Assembly: GCF_030814995.1 (NCBI RefSeq)
Contig: NZ_JAUSVX010000002.1
Span: 124,001-188,000 of the forward strand
Direction: 5' to 3'
Source: Labrys wisconsinensis
GTDB taxonomy: Bacteria; Pseudomonadota; Alphaproteobacteria; Rhizobiales; Labraceae
DNA length: 64,000 bases
Positions within the stretch are counted from its first letter, which is position 1. The number at the start of each line of letters is the position of its first letter. This document shows, in pieces, positions 19,107 through 29,671 of the stretch. The notes under the pieces were generated by a model that saw only the letters and a list, made by a program, of their open reading frames with translations, was not told the origin of the DNA and did no database searches. The position numbers and the translations under genes were made by a program.

Positions 19107-20144
19107 TCAGCCGCACCAGTTGATCCAGCGGCCATGGAAATCGGCGCGGGCGAGCAGCCGATCTCGCCGTGAGGTGGGCCCGTCGAGCAGCGCGGTCAAG
19201 TGCAGACCCGCGTCGGGCGTCCGGCCGTCCGGCTCCAGCCGCAGCCAGGCGACCGGTCCGGCCGCGGCCGCGCGCAGGATCGCCGCCTCGATTCGCCGGC
19301 GGATCGCCGGCTGGAGATATTGCCAGACGATGGTGTGCACCACGACGCGCAGCGCGCCGGGCAGCGGCGGCTCGGCCAGGCGGGCCTCGGCGAAGTCGGC
19401 GGCATCGGCTCGCTCCACGCGGATGTCCCGCCGGATGACCTCGTCGAGGGCCGTCGCCAGCCGCGCGAGCCGGGCGGCCTGGTCGGCCCAGACATAGGAC
19501 ATGAGGCGCAGCCGCTCGGCCGGGCGGCGCGGGTCGAGGGGGGCGCGGTCGCAGGCACGGCGGCGGATCACTGCGACGGCGCGGCCGCCGAAATCCGGCA
19601 GGCCCTGCGCCTCGACCGCGATCCGCAGCGCGGCATCGGCCGGGCCCCAGTCCCGGCCGCCAAGGCTGTAGCGATAGGCGTCCCAGCCGAGGTTGACGCC
19701 GGCGCTCGCCCCGAGCTCGAGGATGTCGAAGGGCCGGCCGACCTCGCCCGCCAACGTCAGGAAGCCCGGCAGCAGCATGGCCGAGCGGGCGGCCTCGTTG
19801 GTCTGCGGCGGGCCGTCGAGGGCCTGCATCAGCGCCGCCTCGTGCCGGACGAGGGCAGCGCGGACGGCGCCCCCCAGCTGCTCGTCGGTGGCGGCGTGCG
19901 GGGGGTAGGCGCGCGCCAGGTCCGCATCGTCGCCGGCGAGTACCAGCGCGTGCAGGCCGCCGAACAGGCGCACCGACGGGATATCGGCCTGCGGATCGCC
20001 CGCCCAGTCGAGGATCCGGTCGCCGACGGCGGTCGATCGGTCGAGATAGAGCGGGTGCAGCGCGGCGAGCCGCCCGGTGAAGGGCGAGCCGAGCTCGCGG
20101 CAGGCCGCCGCCTGCCTGTCGAAGTGCCGGAGAATGGCGGTCAT
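19107..20144 (-). CDS. DUF2332 family protein
   Basis: The 345-residue protein matches the DUF2332 pattern: an N-terminal [21 protein letters not shown], a central [22 protein letters not shown] and a C-terminal [23 protein letters not shown] followed by an LRLEPD strand. The LELGASAG stretch resembles the glycine-rich loop of SAM-dependent methyltransferases, so the fold may be methyltransferase-like, but no activity is established. It is first in the minus-strand operon with queF. A cluster of three hairpins lies immediately upstream, between its start and the plus-strand gene at 20377. Confidence 0.85.
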   Translation of the reverse strand: MTAILRHFDRQAAACRELGSPFTGRLAALHPLYLDRSTAVGDRILDWAGDPQADIPSVRLFGGLHALVLAGDDADLARAYPPHAATDEQLGGAVRAALVRHEAALMQALDGPPQTNEAARSAMLLPGFLTLAGEVGRPFDILELGASAGVNLGWDAYRYSLGGRDWGPADAALRIAVEAQGLPDFGGRAVAVIRRRACDRAPLDPRRPAERLRLMSYVWADQAARLARLATALDEVIRRDIRVERADAADFAEARLAEPPLPGALRVVVHTIVWQYLQPAIRRRIEAAILRAAAAGPVAWLRLEPDGRTPDAGLHLTALLDGPTSRRDRLLARADFHGRWINWCG

Positions 20145-20163
20145 GGCTGCCTCGGCTTCCCTA

Positions 20164-20265
20164 AGCAGCTTCTCGTGGCTTCAGCCACGACTTGATTTTG
20201 CATTTTTCATGCAAAATCAATGCTGCTCAGACTGTCAAGTGTGAGCAGGTTCGAGAGAACCTGCT
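20164..20265. repeat. Cluster of three perfect hairpins, two nested in an outer stem
   Basis: Hairpin A (20173-20190) has 7-bp arms TCGTGGC/GCCACGA with a TTCA loop. Hairpin B (20192-20220) has perfect 12-bp arms TTGATTTTGCAT/ATGCAAAATCAA with a five-base loop. A and B are enclosed by AGCAGC (20164-20169) and GCTGCT (20222-20227). Hairpin C (20244-20265) has perfect 9-bp arms AGCAGGTTC/GAACCTGCT with a GAGA loop. The cluster sits in the divergent gap before the DUF2332 operon, so it is not a simple terminator. Confidence 0.8.
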
Positions 20266-20376
20266 TGGCTTGCAACCCCCGGTGCATAGTCATGCCGTGC
20301 GATGTGCGTCCTGTCACGTCGCTGGGCGACAATCCGGTCTCTTCTGCGGCGCGACCGGATTCTTTGGGGGACTGCA

Positions 20377-20901
20377 ATGCCGATCATCATCACGCTGATC
20401 ACCGGCCTGCTCGGCTGGGGGCTCTACTGGTTCTTTCGTCTCGACGGGCTCGACTGGCTCCGCGCCCATTTCGACGCGAAGCGTCGGGACAAGCGCCTTC
20501 GCCTGAGCCAGGAGGCGCGCGAGCGCGCTGCGGCCAACACGCTGGTGGACGCGCGCGACGCGGCGCTGGCGCTGATGATCAAGTTCGGCTCGATCGGCGG
20601 CTCGCTGCTGCCGGCGGCCGAGACGGTGATCGACGAGGCGGCGCGGGACGTGTTCGGCTATGGCCCGAACTTTGCGGAAAAGCGCGTCTTCGCCGGCTTC
20701 GTCGCCCGCAACACGCCGAGCTTCGGCGTGCTGTTCCGCGAGGTCGCGCCGCTCCTCGACAAGGCGCTGGCGCCGGAGGAGCGGGCGCAGCTCGTCACCT
20801 TGCTCGAACGTGTCGCAGCCGCTGCCGGCGGCGTGACGCCGGAGCGCGAGGCGGCGGTCGAGGAGGTGCGCACGCGCCTCATGCCGGCACGGCGCCCATA
20901 G
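20377..20901 (+). CDS. Membrane-anchored protein of unknown function
   Basis: This 174-residue product is not recognised. An N-terminal hydrophobic helix (about residues 2-20, IIITLITGLLGWGLYWFF) is followed by a basic, helical segment (FDAKRRDKRLRLSQEARERA) and a soluble, alanine-rich alpha-helical body. This suggests an inner-membrane protein with a cytoplasmic or periplasmic helical domain. The ATG at 20377 is preferred because GGGGGA lies six bases upstream; the frame is open to 20302 without support. It lies downstream of the hairpin cluster and points toward yccF. Codon use resembles the neighbours. Confidence 0.7.
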   Translation: MPIIITLITGLLGWGLYWFFRLDGLDWLRAHFDAKRRDKRLRLSQEARERAAANTLVDARDAALALMIKFGSIGGSLLPAAETVIDEAARDVFGYGPNFAEKRVFAGFVARNTPSFGVLFREVAPLLDKALAPEERAQLVTLLERVAAAAGGVTPEREAAVEEVRTRLMPARRP

Positions 20902-21111
20902 GGCCGCCGAGGCGCCGGCTCGGGTGCGCCGCAGCGCCGTTTCCCGTCCGATGACCGCAGCGGGCCGGTTCGCCGTGGGCGCGTTCCGGCTGCGCGAGCT
21001 CGCGGATAGGGGGAGACGATCGCCGCACGCGCGGGGTGACACTGCGAAGAACGTCCCTATAGTCCGGCAGTGGCCAGGGGGCGGCCGGCCTGGTGGCATG
21101 CAGAGGCTCCG

Positions 21112-21513
21112 ATGCGACCCGTCAGTCTGTTCCTGAACGTGCTGTGGCTCCTGTTCGGCGGCGTCTGGATGGGAGCTGGCTGGCTCCTTGCCGCCGTCAT
21201 CATGGCCATCACCATCGTCGGGCTGCCCTGGGCACGGGCCGCGGTGACGATTGCGATCTACACCCTGCTGCCGTTCGGCTACACGGTGGTTCCACGCGCC
21301 CGCCTGGGCCGGTCTGATATCGGAACGGGCCCGCTCGGCCTGATCGGCAATCTCATCTGGCTGGTCCTGGCCGGATGGTGGCTCGCCCTCGCCCATCTCC
21401 TCACTGCCATTTGCCTGGCCATCACCATCATCGGGCTGCCGTTCGCCTGGGCTCACCTGAAGCTGGCGGGGCTCGCGCTCTGGCCGATCGGGCAGGAGGT
21501 GGTTCCGACGTGA
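21112..21513 (+). CDS. yccF: YccF domain (DUF307) inner-membrane protein
   Basis: The 133-residue protein consists of two similar halves, each with a hydrophobic pair of helices and the repeat signature A-I-T-I-[VI]-G-L-P-[WF]-A (MAITIVGLPWARA and LAITIIGLPFAWA). This internally repeated pattern is the YccF domain. Length is close to E. coli YccF (148). Function is unknown; members are inner-membrane proteins. The ATG at 21112 has GAGGC nearby. It is the last accessory gene before eno. Confidence 0.9.
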   Translation: MRPVSLFLNVLWLLFGGVWMGAGWLLAAVIMAITIVGLPWARAAVTIAIYTLLPFGYTVVPRARLGRSDIGTGPLGLIGNLIWLVLAGWWLALAHLLTAICLAITIIGLPFAWAHLKLAGLALWPIGQEVVPT

Positions 21514-22929
<1,416 letters not shown>

Positions 22930-22944
22930 GACCCCTGCGACTGC

Positions 22945-22973
22945 GCAGGCCGTGCCGTTCCGGCACGGCCTGC
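22945..22973 (+). terminator. Strong hairpin after eno
   Basis: GCAGGCCGTGCCG and CGGCACGGCCTGC form a perfect 13-bp stem around a TTC loop, 15 nt after the eno stop. A T-run does not follow immediately, so termination may rely on the stem or on Rho. It separates eno from the ftsB-pdh cluster. Confidence 0.6.
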
Positions 22974-23016
22974 ATGCCGGCTCTGCCTCGGGCGCATGCC
23001 GGTCTGGACGCCCTTT

Positions 23017-23031
23017 TGCTGCAATGCAGCA
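23017..23031. promoter_or_regulatory. CTGC-N3-GCAG palindrome, PhaR-like site before ftsB
   Basis: TGCTGC-AAT-GCAGCA is a perfect 15-bp palindrome with a three-base centre. It contains CTGC-N3-GCAG, the motif described for PhaR regulators of polyhydroxybutyrate metabolism. It lies 46 bp upstream of ftsB. A second TGC-N3-GCA palindrome lies before pdhA. Binding by PhaR is an inference. Confidence 0.5.
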
Positions 23032-23077
23032 TAGGCCGGTCAACACAAAATCAACCATCCCGGCCTAGGCTGCCGGC

Positions 23078-23395
23078 ATGGTCGTCCGCACCCGTATCCG
23101 CGCCTTCTTCCGCCAGCTCGTCCTCTTGATCCTGGCGGGCGCCTCGATCGCCTATTTCGGCTTCCACGCCGTCAACGGCGATCACGGCATCATGGCCCAG
23201 CGCCAGTACGACGACCAGAAGCGCGACCTCTCCGCCCAGCTCGCCGACCTGCGGGCCAAGCGCACGGCGCTGGAGCGCCGCGTCGCCCTCCTCAAGAACG
23301 ACGCGCTCGATCCCGACGTCCTCGAGGACAAGGCGCGCAACCTGCTCGGCATGGTCCATCCCAACGACGTCGTGGTGCTCCTGCCCCGAAACTAG
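23078..23395 (+). CDS. ftsB: Septum formation initiator FtsB/DivIC family protein
   Basis: The 105-residue bitopic protein has a short cytoplasmic N-terminus, one membrane helix (about residues 12-30) and a periplasmic coiled coil (YDDQKRDLSAQLADLRAKRTALERRVALL) ending in the LDPDVLEDKARNLLGMV segment typical of FtsB/DivIC. FtsB joins FtsL and FtsQ in the divisome. Location between eno and pdhA is the standard alphaproteobacterial position. A PhaR-like palindrome precedes it, and 253 bp with three further inverted repeats separate it from pdhA. Confidence 0.93.
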   Translation: MVVRTRIRAFFRQLVLLILAGASIAYFGFHAVNGDHGIMAQRQYDDQKRDLSAQLADLRAKRTALERRVALLKNDALDPDVLEDKARNLLGMVHPNDVVVLLPRN

Positions 23396-23479
23396 GCAGG
23401 GCGCGCCCAGGCCACGGGCGGCACGCGCCCGGCGCTCGGCAAGCGCTTGATCGGTCACGCCAATTTTCCGATTCGTACG

Positions 23480-23569
23480 TCAACCGCATTCTGGTTGATT
23501 CGGTCAGAATAACCAAAATCGAGTTCATGACAGATTTGATAGCGGTATCAATATGTTGCGTTGCAACAT
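23480..23569. promoter_or_regulatory. Three inverted repeats upstream of pdhA
   Basis: Within the 253-bp gap before pdhA lie TCAACC-N7-GGTTGA (23480-23498), TTGATA-GCGG-TATCAA (23536-23551) and ATGTTGC-GTT-GCAACAT (23553-23569). The second has the shape of a LacI- or GntR-family operator. The third is a TGC-N3-GCA palindrome like the PhaR-type site before ftsB. The region is notably AT-richer than the coding DNA around it, so it is likely the main promoter of the pyruvate dehydrogenase operon. Confidence 0.6.
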
Positions 23570-23648
23570 GAGGGCTGCACCCCTCGCTTTTCCCAATGGG
23601 ATGCGCTAGCTGTTTCGCCATCGAGCGTTCATCCCAACCGGAGGACCC

Positions 23649-24713
23649 ATGGCAGCCACTGCCGCGAAGGCCGTCGCCACCCCCGTCAAGACCGCGAAAG
23701 CCGCGGCGTCCAGAGCCACCAAGCCCGCGAGGTCCGCCAGGCCCGCCACGGGCGACTGGAGCAAGGCGCAGGAGCAGTCGGCCTATCGCGAGATGCTGCT
23801 GATCCGCCGCTTCGAGGAGAAGGCCGGCCAGATGTACGGCATGGGCCTGATCGGCGGCTTCTGCCACCTCTATATCGGCCAGGAGGCGGTGGTGGTCGGC
23901 CTGCAGATGGCGGCCCGCCAGGGCGACCAGGTGATCACCGGCTATCGCGACCACGGCCACATGCTGGCGACCGGCATGGATGCGCGCGGCGTCATGGCCG
24001 AGCTGACCGGCCGGCGCGGCGGCTATTCCCGCGGCAAGGGTGGCTCCATGCACATGTTCTCGATGGAGAAGGCCTTTTTCGGCGGCCACGGCATCGTCGG
24101 CGCCCAGGTCTCCCTCGGCACCGGGCTCGCCTTCGCCAATGCCTATCGCGGCGACGGCAAGGTATCGCTGACCTATTTCGGCGACGGCGCCGCCAACCAG
24201 GGCCAGGTCTACGAGAGCTTCAACATGGCGGCCTTGTGGAAGCTGCCGGTCGTCTACGTCATCGAGAACAACAAATACGCCATGGGCACCTCGGTGAACC
24301 GGGCCTCGGCGCAGACCGATTTCTCCAGGCGGGGCCTCTCCTTCAACATTCCCGGCGAGCAGGTCGACGGCATGGACGTGCGCGCGGTCCACGAGGCGGG
24401 CCTGCGCGCCATCGACTATGCCCGCTCCGGCAAGGGCCCCTATATCCTGGAGATGCTGACCTACCGCTATCGCGGCCACTCCATGTCGGATCCCGCCAAG
24501 TACCGCTCGAAGGACGAGGTGCAGAAGATGCGCACCGAGCACGATCCGATCGAGCAGAGCCGCGCCCGGCTCCTTGGCGAGCACGACCTCAAGGAGGACG
24601 AGCTCAAGAAGGTCGACGCCGAGATCCGCGAGATCGTCAACGAGGCCGCCGACTTCGCCACCAACGATCCCGAGCCCGACGCAGCCGAGCTGTGGACCGA
24701 CATCCTGCGCTGA
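23649..24713 (+). CDS. pdhA: Pyruvate dehydrogenase E1 component, alpha subunit
   Basis: The 354-residue subunit binds thiamine diphosphate with PdhB and decarboxylates pyruvate. The TPP motif is visible as [20 protein letters not shown] through ENN, and the phosphorylation-loop-like segment [15 protein letters not shown] is typical of alpha2beta2 E1 enzymes. The first 40 residues are a lysine/alanine-rich, low-complexity extension before homology starts at [16 protein letters not shown]. The ATG at 23649 follows CGGAGG. First gene of pdhA-pdhB-pdhC-(DUF559)-lpd; the 130-bp gap to pdhB is unusually long for this operon. Confidence 0.96.
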   Translation: MAATAAKAVATPVKTAKAAASRATKPARSARPATGDWSKAQEQSAYREMLLIRRFEEKAGQMYGMGLIGGFCHLYIGQEAVVVGLQMAARQGDQVITGYRDHGHMLATGMDARGVMAELTGRRGGYSRGKGGSMHMFSMEKAFFGGHGIVGAQVSLGTGLAFANAYRGDGKVSLTYFGDGAANQGQVYESFNMAALWKLPVVYVIENNKYAMGTSVNRASAQTDFSRRGLSFNIPGEQVDGMDVRAVHEAGLRAIDYARSGKGPYILEMLTYRYRGHSMSDPAKYRSKDEVQKMRTEHDPIEQSRARLLGEHDLKEDELKKVDAEIREIVNEAADFATNDPEPDAAELWTDILR

Positions 24714-24843
24714 GCCGGCCCGGCACGATCCGGCCGCCGCGGCGCAGGGTGCCGCCGGCCGCCGGATCCGCCGCCGAACCGTTCCGGCCGAGCCCCGGCC
24801 CCCACCTTTCCGACCGTTTCCAGATCTCCCGACCGAGGCACCC

Positions 24844-26220
<1,377 letters not shown>

Positions 26221-26232
26221 GGGAGCCGTCCG

Positions 26233-27567
26233 ATGCCCGTCAACATCCTGATGCCCGCCCTCTCGCCGACCATGGAGAAGGGCAACCTCTCCAAATGGCT
26301 GAAGAAGGAGGGCGACACCATCAAGTCCGGCGACGTGATCGCCGAGATCGAGACCGACAAGGCCACCATGGAGGTGGAGGCGGTCGACGAAGGCGTGCTG
26401 GCCAAGATCGTCGTGGCCGAGGGCACCGCCGACGTGCCGGTCAATCAGGTGATCGGCGTGATCGCCGGCGAGGGCGAGGACGCCAGGTCGGTCGGCGCCG
26501 GCGCGGCGCCCAAGGCCGAGGCGCCCAAGGCGGCGCCCGCCGCCGAGGCGCCGAAGCCGGCCGCGCCCGAGCCCGCCAAGGCCGCTCCGGCGGCCGCCGC
26601 CGCGTCGGCAGCGGTCAACGGCGCGCGCGTGTTCGCATCGCCGCTGGCCAAGCGCGTCGCCAAGGAGGCCGGGCTCGACATCGCCGCCATCGCCGGCTCC
26701 GGCCCGCATGGCCGCGTCGTCGAGAAGGACGTCAAGGCGGCGATCGCCGGGGGTGGGGCCAGGGCCGCGGCCCCGCCGCAGGCGGCCGCTGCCCCGGCGC
26801 CCAAGCCCGCCGCAGCGCCGGCCGGCCCGTCGGACGAGCAGGTGAAGAAGCTCTTCGCCGAGGGCTCCTACGAGGAAGTGCCGCATGACGGCATGCGCAA
26901 GACCATCGCCCGCCGCCTCTCCGAGGCCAAGTCGACGATCCCGCATTTCTACCTCACCGCCGAGGTCGAGATCGACGCGCTCCTGGCCCTGCGCGAGCAG
27001 ATCAACACCAGCGCGCCCTTGGACAAGGACGCCAAGCCGCTCTACAAGATCTCGGTCAACGACATGGTGATCAAGGGCTACGCGCTGGCGCTCAGGGCCG
27101 TGCCGGAGGCCAACGTGTCCTGGACCGACGGGGCGATGCTCAAGCACAAGCATGCCGATGTCGGCGTCGCCGTGTCGATCCCCGGCGGCCTGATCACGCC
27201 GATCGTGCGCGATGCCGGCCACAAGACGCTGTCGGCCATCTCCAACGAGATGAAGGACCTCGCCGCCCGCGCCAAGGCCCGCAAGCTCAAGCCCGAGGAG
27301 TACCAGGGCGGCACCGGCTCGGTGTCGAACCTCGGCATGTTCGGGGTGAAGTCGTTCGCGGCCATCGTCAACCCGCCGCACGCCACCATCCTGGCGGTCG
27401 GCGCCGGGCTGAAGCAGCCGGTGGTCAAGGGCCAGGAGATCAAGATCGCCACCATCATGTCGCTGACCCTCTCCACCGACCACCGCGCCGTCGACGGCGC
27501 GCTGGGCGCCGAGCTGATGCAGGCGATCCGGGGCTATATCGAGAAGCCGATGGGGATGCTGGTGTAG
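26233..27567 (+). CDS. pdhC: Dihydrolipoamide acetyltransferase (E2 of pyruvate dehydrogenase)
   Basis: The 444-residue E2 transfers acetyl groups to CoA and forms the core of the complex. It has one lipoyl domain (residues 1-80, lipoyl-lysine K43), an alanine/proline linker, a peripheral subunit-binding domain at about 134-172 (VFASPLAKRVAKEAGLDI through GRVVEKDVKAAI), a second linker, and the catalytic domain with H417 and D421 in STDHRAVDGALGAEL. After its stop, a DUF559 cassette bounded by inverted repeats separates it from lpd, which usually follows closely. Confidence 0.96.
   Translation: MPVNILMPALSPTMEKGNLSKWLKKEGDTIKSGDVIAEIETDKATMEVEAVDEGVLAKIVVAEGTADVPVNQVIGVIAGEGEDARSVGAGAAPKAEAPKAAPAAEAPKPAAPEPAKAAPAAAAASAAVNGARVFASPLAKRVAKEAGLDIAAIAGSGPHGRVVEKDVKAAIAGGGARAAAPPQAAAAPAPKPAAAPAGPSDEQVKKLFAEGSYEEVPHDGMRKTIARRLSEAKSTIPHFYLTAEVEIDALLALREQINTSAPLDKDAKPLYKISVNDMVIKGYALALRAVPEANVSWTDGAMLKHKHADVGVAVSIPGGLITPIVRDAGHKTLSAISNEMKDLAARAKARKLKPEEYQGGTGSVSNLGMFGVKSFAAIVNPPHATILAVGAGLKQPVVKGQEIKIATIMSLTLSTDHRAVDGALGAELMQAIRGYIEKPMGMLV
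26248..26400 (+). repeat. Lipoyl-domain direct repeat, copy in pdhC
   Basis: Partner of 24856-25008 in pdhB, with seven differences over 153 bp. The identity stops at the end of the lipoyl domain, after which the linkers diverge fully. Confidence 0.85.
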
Positions 27568-27593
27568 CAAGAAAGGCGCGACGCTCGTTTTTT

Positions 27594-27633
27594 CCCCTCC
27601 CCCTTGTGGGGAGGGGTGAGGGGTGGGGGTCGT
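27594..27633 (+). repeat. Left 40-bp inverted repeat of the DUF559 cassette
   Basis: The 40 bases are the reverse complement of 28045-28084 except for two adjacent positions. The outer part folds by itself, CCCCTCCCC pairing with GGGGAGGGG around a five-base loop, so each end is also a REP-like hairpin. It begins 26 nt after the pdhC stop. Confidence 0.85.
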
Positions 27634-27663
27634 ACAGGATGAGCGAAAAGGCAATCGTTCGCG

Positions 27664-28122
27664 ATGGTATGGGGCCAGGGCTCAGGCGCGTCGACGGATA
27701 TGCAGGCTCGGCGCAACGCGAGATCGATGCGGCGAGGGCCGACTGAGGCCGAGAAGAGGCTTTGGCGGGCGTTGAGGCACGACCTGCCTCCGGCGATCGG
27801 GCACTTTCGCCGGCAGGCCCCGATCGGGCCGTATGTCGTTGACTTCGTATCCCTGCAGGCAAAGCTGATCATCGAGGTCGACGGCGAGCAGCACGGTTTC
27901 GAAGCCGAACGCGCTCATGACCAGCGGCGAAGCCACTTCTTCGAGGCGCAGGGCTTCCGCATCTTGCGCTTCTGGAACCGCGACGTGATGCGCGAGACGC
28001 GCTCCGTCGTCGACACGATACTTGCCGTATTGGGCGAGCACACCACGACCCCCACCCCTAGCCCCTCCCCACAAGGGGGAGGGGGATGGCAGGCGTCGTC
28101 GCCTTCTGGAGATGTCTCATGA
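27664..28122 (+). CDS. DUF559 (VSR-like) endonuclease-domain protein
   Basis: The 152-residue product is a DUF559 protein, a small PD-(D/E)xK fold related to very-short-patch-repair endonucleases. The motifs are RGPTEAEKRLWRALR, FRRQAPIGPYVVDF, the catalytic-type LIIEVDGEQH, and RSHFFEAQGFRILRFWNRDVM. The last 25 residues are encoded by the right inverted repeat and look non-functional. Its TGA (28120-28122) overlaps the lpd ATG (28119) as ATGA, so translation of lpd may be coupled to it. It interrupts the pdhC-lpd junction. Known function is unclear; the flanking inverted repeats suggest a mobile cassette. Confidence 0.9.
   Translation: MVWGQGSGASTDMQARRNARSMRRGPTEAEKRLWRALRHDLPPAIGHFRRQAPIGPYVVDFVSLQAKLIIEVDGEQHGFEAERAHDQRRSHFFEAQGFRILRFWNRDVMRETRSVVDTILAVLGEHTTTPTPSPSPQGGGGWQASSPSGDVS
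28045..28084 (-). repeat. Right 40-bp inverted repeat of the DUF559 cassette
   Basis: Inverted copy of 27594-27633 with two mismatches. It overlaps the 3' end of the DUF559 reading frame and ends 34 nt before the lpd start. Confidence 0.85.
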
Positions 28123-29558
28123 GTTCCTACGACGTCATCGTCATCGGGTCCGGGCCGGGCGGCTATGTCACCGCCATCCGGGCGGCGCAGCTCGGCCTGA
28201 AGACGGCGGTGGTCGAGCGCGAGCATCTTGGCGGCATCTGCCTCAACTGGGGCTGCATCCCGACCAAGGCGCTGCTGCGCTCGGCCGAGATCCTGCATTA
28301 TGGCCAGCACGCCAAGGATTACGGCCTCGTCCTGAACGGCTCGATCAGCGCCGACACCGCGGCGGTGGTCAAGCGCTCGCGCGGCGTCTCGGCCCAGCTC
28401 GCCACCGGCGTCGGCTTCCTCCTGAAGAAGAACAAGGTCGACGTGATCTGGGGCGAGGCCACCATCACCAAGCCCGGCGAGATCTCGGTCGTGGCCTCGA
28501 CCAGGTCGGTGCAGGGGCCGCCGATCCCGCCGCCCAAGGGCGCGCAGGGGCCGGGCACCTACCAGGCCAAGCACATCATCCTCGCCACCGGGGCGCGCCC
28601 GCGCGTGCTGCCCGGCATCGAGCCCGACCGCAAGCTGATCTGGACCTATTTCGACGCCATGGTGCCGGCGGAGACGCCGAAATCGCTGCTGGTGATCGGC
28701 TCGGGCGCCATCGGCATCGAGTTCGCCTCGTTCTATCGCACCCTCGGCGCCGAGGTGACCGTGGTGGAGGTGCTGCCGCAGATCCTGCCCGTCGAGGACG
28801 AGGAGATCGCCGCCCACGCCCGCAAGCGCTTCGAGAAGCAGGGCTTCAAGATCCTTACCGGCGCCAAGGTCACCAAGGTGGAGAAGGGCGCCAATTCCGT
28901 CACCGCCACGGTCGAGACCGCCGACGGCAAGACGCAGGCGATCACCGCCGACCGGCTGATCTCGGCCGTCGGCGTGGTCGGCAACATCGAGAATCTCGGC
29001 CTGGAGAAGCTCGGGGTGAAGACGGAGCGCGGCTGCATCGTCACCGACGGCGTCGCGCGCACCAGCGTGCCCGGCATCTATGCCATCGGCGACGTCGCCG
29101 GGCCGCCGATGCTGGCCCACAAGGCCGAGCACGAGGGCGTGGTCTGCGTCGAGGCGATCGCCGGCAAGCACCCGCACCCCCTGGAGAAGGACAAGATCCC
29201 GGGCTGCACCTATTGCACGCCGCAGGTCGCCAGCGTCGGCCTGACCGAGAAGAAGGCGAAGGAGGCGGGCTACGAGGTCAAGGTCGGCCGCTTCCCCTTC
29301 ATCGGCAACGGCAAGGCCATCGCGCTCGGCGAGCCCGAGGGCCTGGTCAAGACCGTGTTCGACGCCAAGACCGGCAAGCTGCTCGGCGCGCACATGGTCG
29401 GCGCCGAGGTGACCGAGCTGATCCAGGGCTTCGTCATCGCCATGAATCTCGAGACCACCGAGGAGGAGCTGATGCATGCGGTGTTCCCGCATCCCACCCT
29501 CTCGGAGATGATGCACGAGAGCGTGCTCGACGCCTACGGCCGCGCCATCCACATGTGA
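28119..29558 (+). CDS. lpdA: Dihydrolipoamide dehydrogenase (E3)
   Basis: The 479-residue flavoenzyme reoxidises dihydrolipoamide with NAD. The FAD-binding GSGPGGYVTAIRAAQLG opens the protein, the redox-active disulfide is C41/C46 in GGICLNWGCIPTK, the NAD-binding fold is at GSGAIGIEFASFYRTLG, and the His-Glu pair is in FPHPTLSEMMHES. An insertion of about 20 residues rich in Pro and Gly (QGPPIPPPKGAQGPG) near 141-155 is characteristic of some alphaproteobacterial PDH-type E3 enzymes. The start overlaps the DUF559 stop by 4 nt (ATGA). It completes the pdh operon. Confidence 0.96.
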   Translation: MSSYDVIVIGSGPGGYVTAIRAAQLGLKTAVVEREHLGGICLNWGCIPTKALLRSAEILHYGQHAKDYGLVLNGSISADTAAVVKRSRGVSAQLATGVGFLLKKNKVDVIWGEATITKPGEISVVASTRSVQGPPIPPPKGAQGPGTYQAKHIILATGARPRVLPGIEPDRKLIWTYFDAMVPAETPKSLLVIGSGAIGIEFASFYRTLGAEVTVVEVLPQILPVEDEEIAAHARKRFEKQGFKILTGAKVTKVEKGANSVTATVETADGKTQAITADRLISAVGVVGNIENLGLEKLGVKTERGCIVTDGVARTSVPGIYAIGDVAGPPMLAHKAEHEGVVCVEAIAGKHPHPLEKDKIPGCTYCTPQVASVGLTEKKAKEAGYEVKVGRFPFIGNGKAIALGEPEGLVKTVFDAKTGKLLGAHMVGAEVTELIQGFVIAMNLETTEEELMHAVFPHPTLSEMMHESVLDAYGRAIHM

Positions 29559-29576
29559 GGCGGCGTCGGAGCTTCG

Positions 29577-29620
29577 GCGTCATGGACGGACTTGATCCGG
29601 CCATGACGGAACCGTTGCGG
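29577..29620. repeat. REP-like stem-loop after lpd
   Basis: The palindromic core pairs GTCATGGACGGA with TCCGGCCATGAC, allowing mismatches. Its right half, reverse-complemented, shares about 24 identical bases with 36791-36814, including CCGCAACGGTTCCGTCATGG. A third related stem-loop lies near 36920-36953. Confidence 0.7.
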
Positions 29621-29671
29621 GAAGCGAAGAGCGTCGCGCGTGCCGCGCCGGGACGCTCTGACCACGTCTCC

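Noticed and set aside
20164-20265. preQ1 riboswitch before the DUF2332-queF operon
   Set aside because: The hairpins lack the short preQ1 aptamer pattern (small stem with A-rich tail), and queF is the second gene of the operon.
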